Source: Pelagibacterium montanilacus (GTDB taxonomy: Bacteria > Pseudomonadota > Alphaproteobacteria > Rhizobiales > Devosiaceae). Taken from it: 64,000 nt of DNA. The position numbers and the translations under genes are program-made. Below are positions 63,820-64,000 of the stretch, one piece after another (within the stretch, counting starts at the first letter, position 1; each line of letters begins with the position of its first letter). The notes beneath the pieces are model-generated. The model searched no databases. It was not told where the DNA came from and was given only the letters and a program-made list of their open reading frames with translations. The stretch lies in NCBI RefSeq assembly GCF_003992665.1, contig NZ_RZMX01000059.1:421142-485141 (forward strand), in the 5' to 3' direction.

Positions 63820-64000
63820 TCAGAATTCGGATGTGGACTGGCTCTGATTGATCACATCGTATTCATCCGGCATGCGAAGCCGGAAACCGACGCTCAGGCG
63901 CAGGTCATCGGGGTCTTCATGGGTTGCCCCCGTGACAGTTGCCTGGGCGCCGAATGCAACGAAGCGGTCGTCATACTCGACGCCGGCATTGCCCGCCAGA
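63820..64000 (-). CDS. lptD: LPS-assembly protein LptD, C-terminal end (partial)
   Basis: The last ~59 residues are visible. VEYDDRFVAFGAQATVTGATHEDPDDLRLSVGF alternates hydrophobic and polar residues like outer-membrane beta strands, with RLRMPDEYDVINQSQ near the C-terminus. Together with the order lptD-surA-pdxA-rsmA this supports LptD, which inserts LPS in the outer membrane. The N-terminal ~90 percent lies beyond the right edge. Confidence 0.8.
   Translation of the reverse strand, partial: LAGNAGVEYDDRFVAFGAQATVTGATHEDPDDLRLSVGFRLRMPDEYDVINQSQSTSEF

Overview
The window is high-GC chromosomal DNA from an alphaproteobacterium of the Hyphomicrobiales (Rhizobiales) type. Three things point there: the block rpsF-rpsR-rplI-dnaB-alr-radA-cvpA-purF, the order lptD-surA-pdxA-rsmA beside gmk-yicC-mltG-fabF-acpP-fabG-fabD, and the many ABC transporters paired with GntR regulators. 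A Devosiaceae member (Devosia or Pelagibacterium-like) is my best guess, but this is inference from gene content and no marker was compared. I see no phage, insertion sequence, integrase or CRISPR array.

Region by region. (1) 1-6005 is a hydroxyproline-type catabolic island: a proline racemase/4-hydroxyproline epimerase cut by the left edge, a FAD D-amino-acid dehydrogenase and a complete polar amino-acid ABC transporter on the minus strand, with a divergent GntR regulator. (2) 6169-19042 is a pentitol island on the plus strand: a xylitol-dehydrogenase-like enzyme, an AraC regulator, a ribose-type ABC importer, a D-ribulokinase-like kinase, an L-xylulose-reductase-like SDR and a ribitol-2-dehydrogenase-like SDR. 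It is followed by a three-subunit molybdenum aldehyde oxidoreductase of the PaoABC type. Together the enzymes could interconvert L-xylulose, xylitol and D-xylulose and bring ribitol to D-ribulose 5-phosphate. (3) 19068-31313 is mostly housekeeping: rsgA, tRNA-Gln, ppx/gppA, rlmE, an MFS exporter, a lipid kinase, a phosphoesterase, guaB, MAPEG, an RsmB-like methyltransferase and TspO. (4) 31384-35325 is a compact uptake system: a GntR repressor, an NMT1/TauA-type ABC importer and a stand-alone allophanate-hydrolase C-terminal-like domain. The same palindrome, TTGCATGCAA, lies in front of both transcription units. (5) 35570-42305 holds pgpA, a BigR/Blh-like persulfide pair, a flavodoxin-like reductase, guaA, a YfgM-like protein and der. 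(6) 42514-52181, all minus strand, is the purF to rpsF block. (7) 52454-53811 is a zinc-type CDF exporter with its ArsR regulator and a clear promoter/operator. (8) 54652-60960 is fatty-acid synthesis through mltG, yicC and gmk. (9) 60971-64000 is rsmA-pdxA-surA-lptD on the minus strand, with lptD cut by the right edge.

Three patterns cut across these regions. All three solute-binding-protein genes are followed by a perfect GC-rich hairpin before the next gene of the operon. A dispersed repeat of about 70 bp occurs three times (19515-19584, 21261-21331, 42303-42372), and in two copies its first three bases are the stop codon of the preceding gene (rsgA, der). Several starts appear to be TTG or GTG (guaB, yicC, the second GntR gene, DUF429, MAPEG and probably the CDF exporter), so ATG-only gene calling would misplace them.
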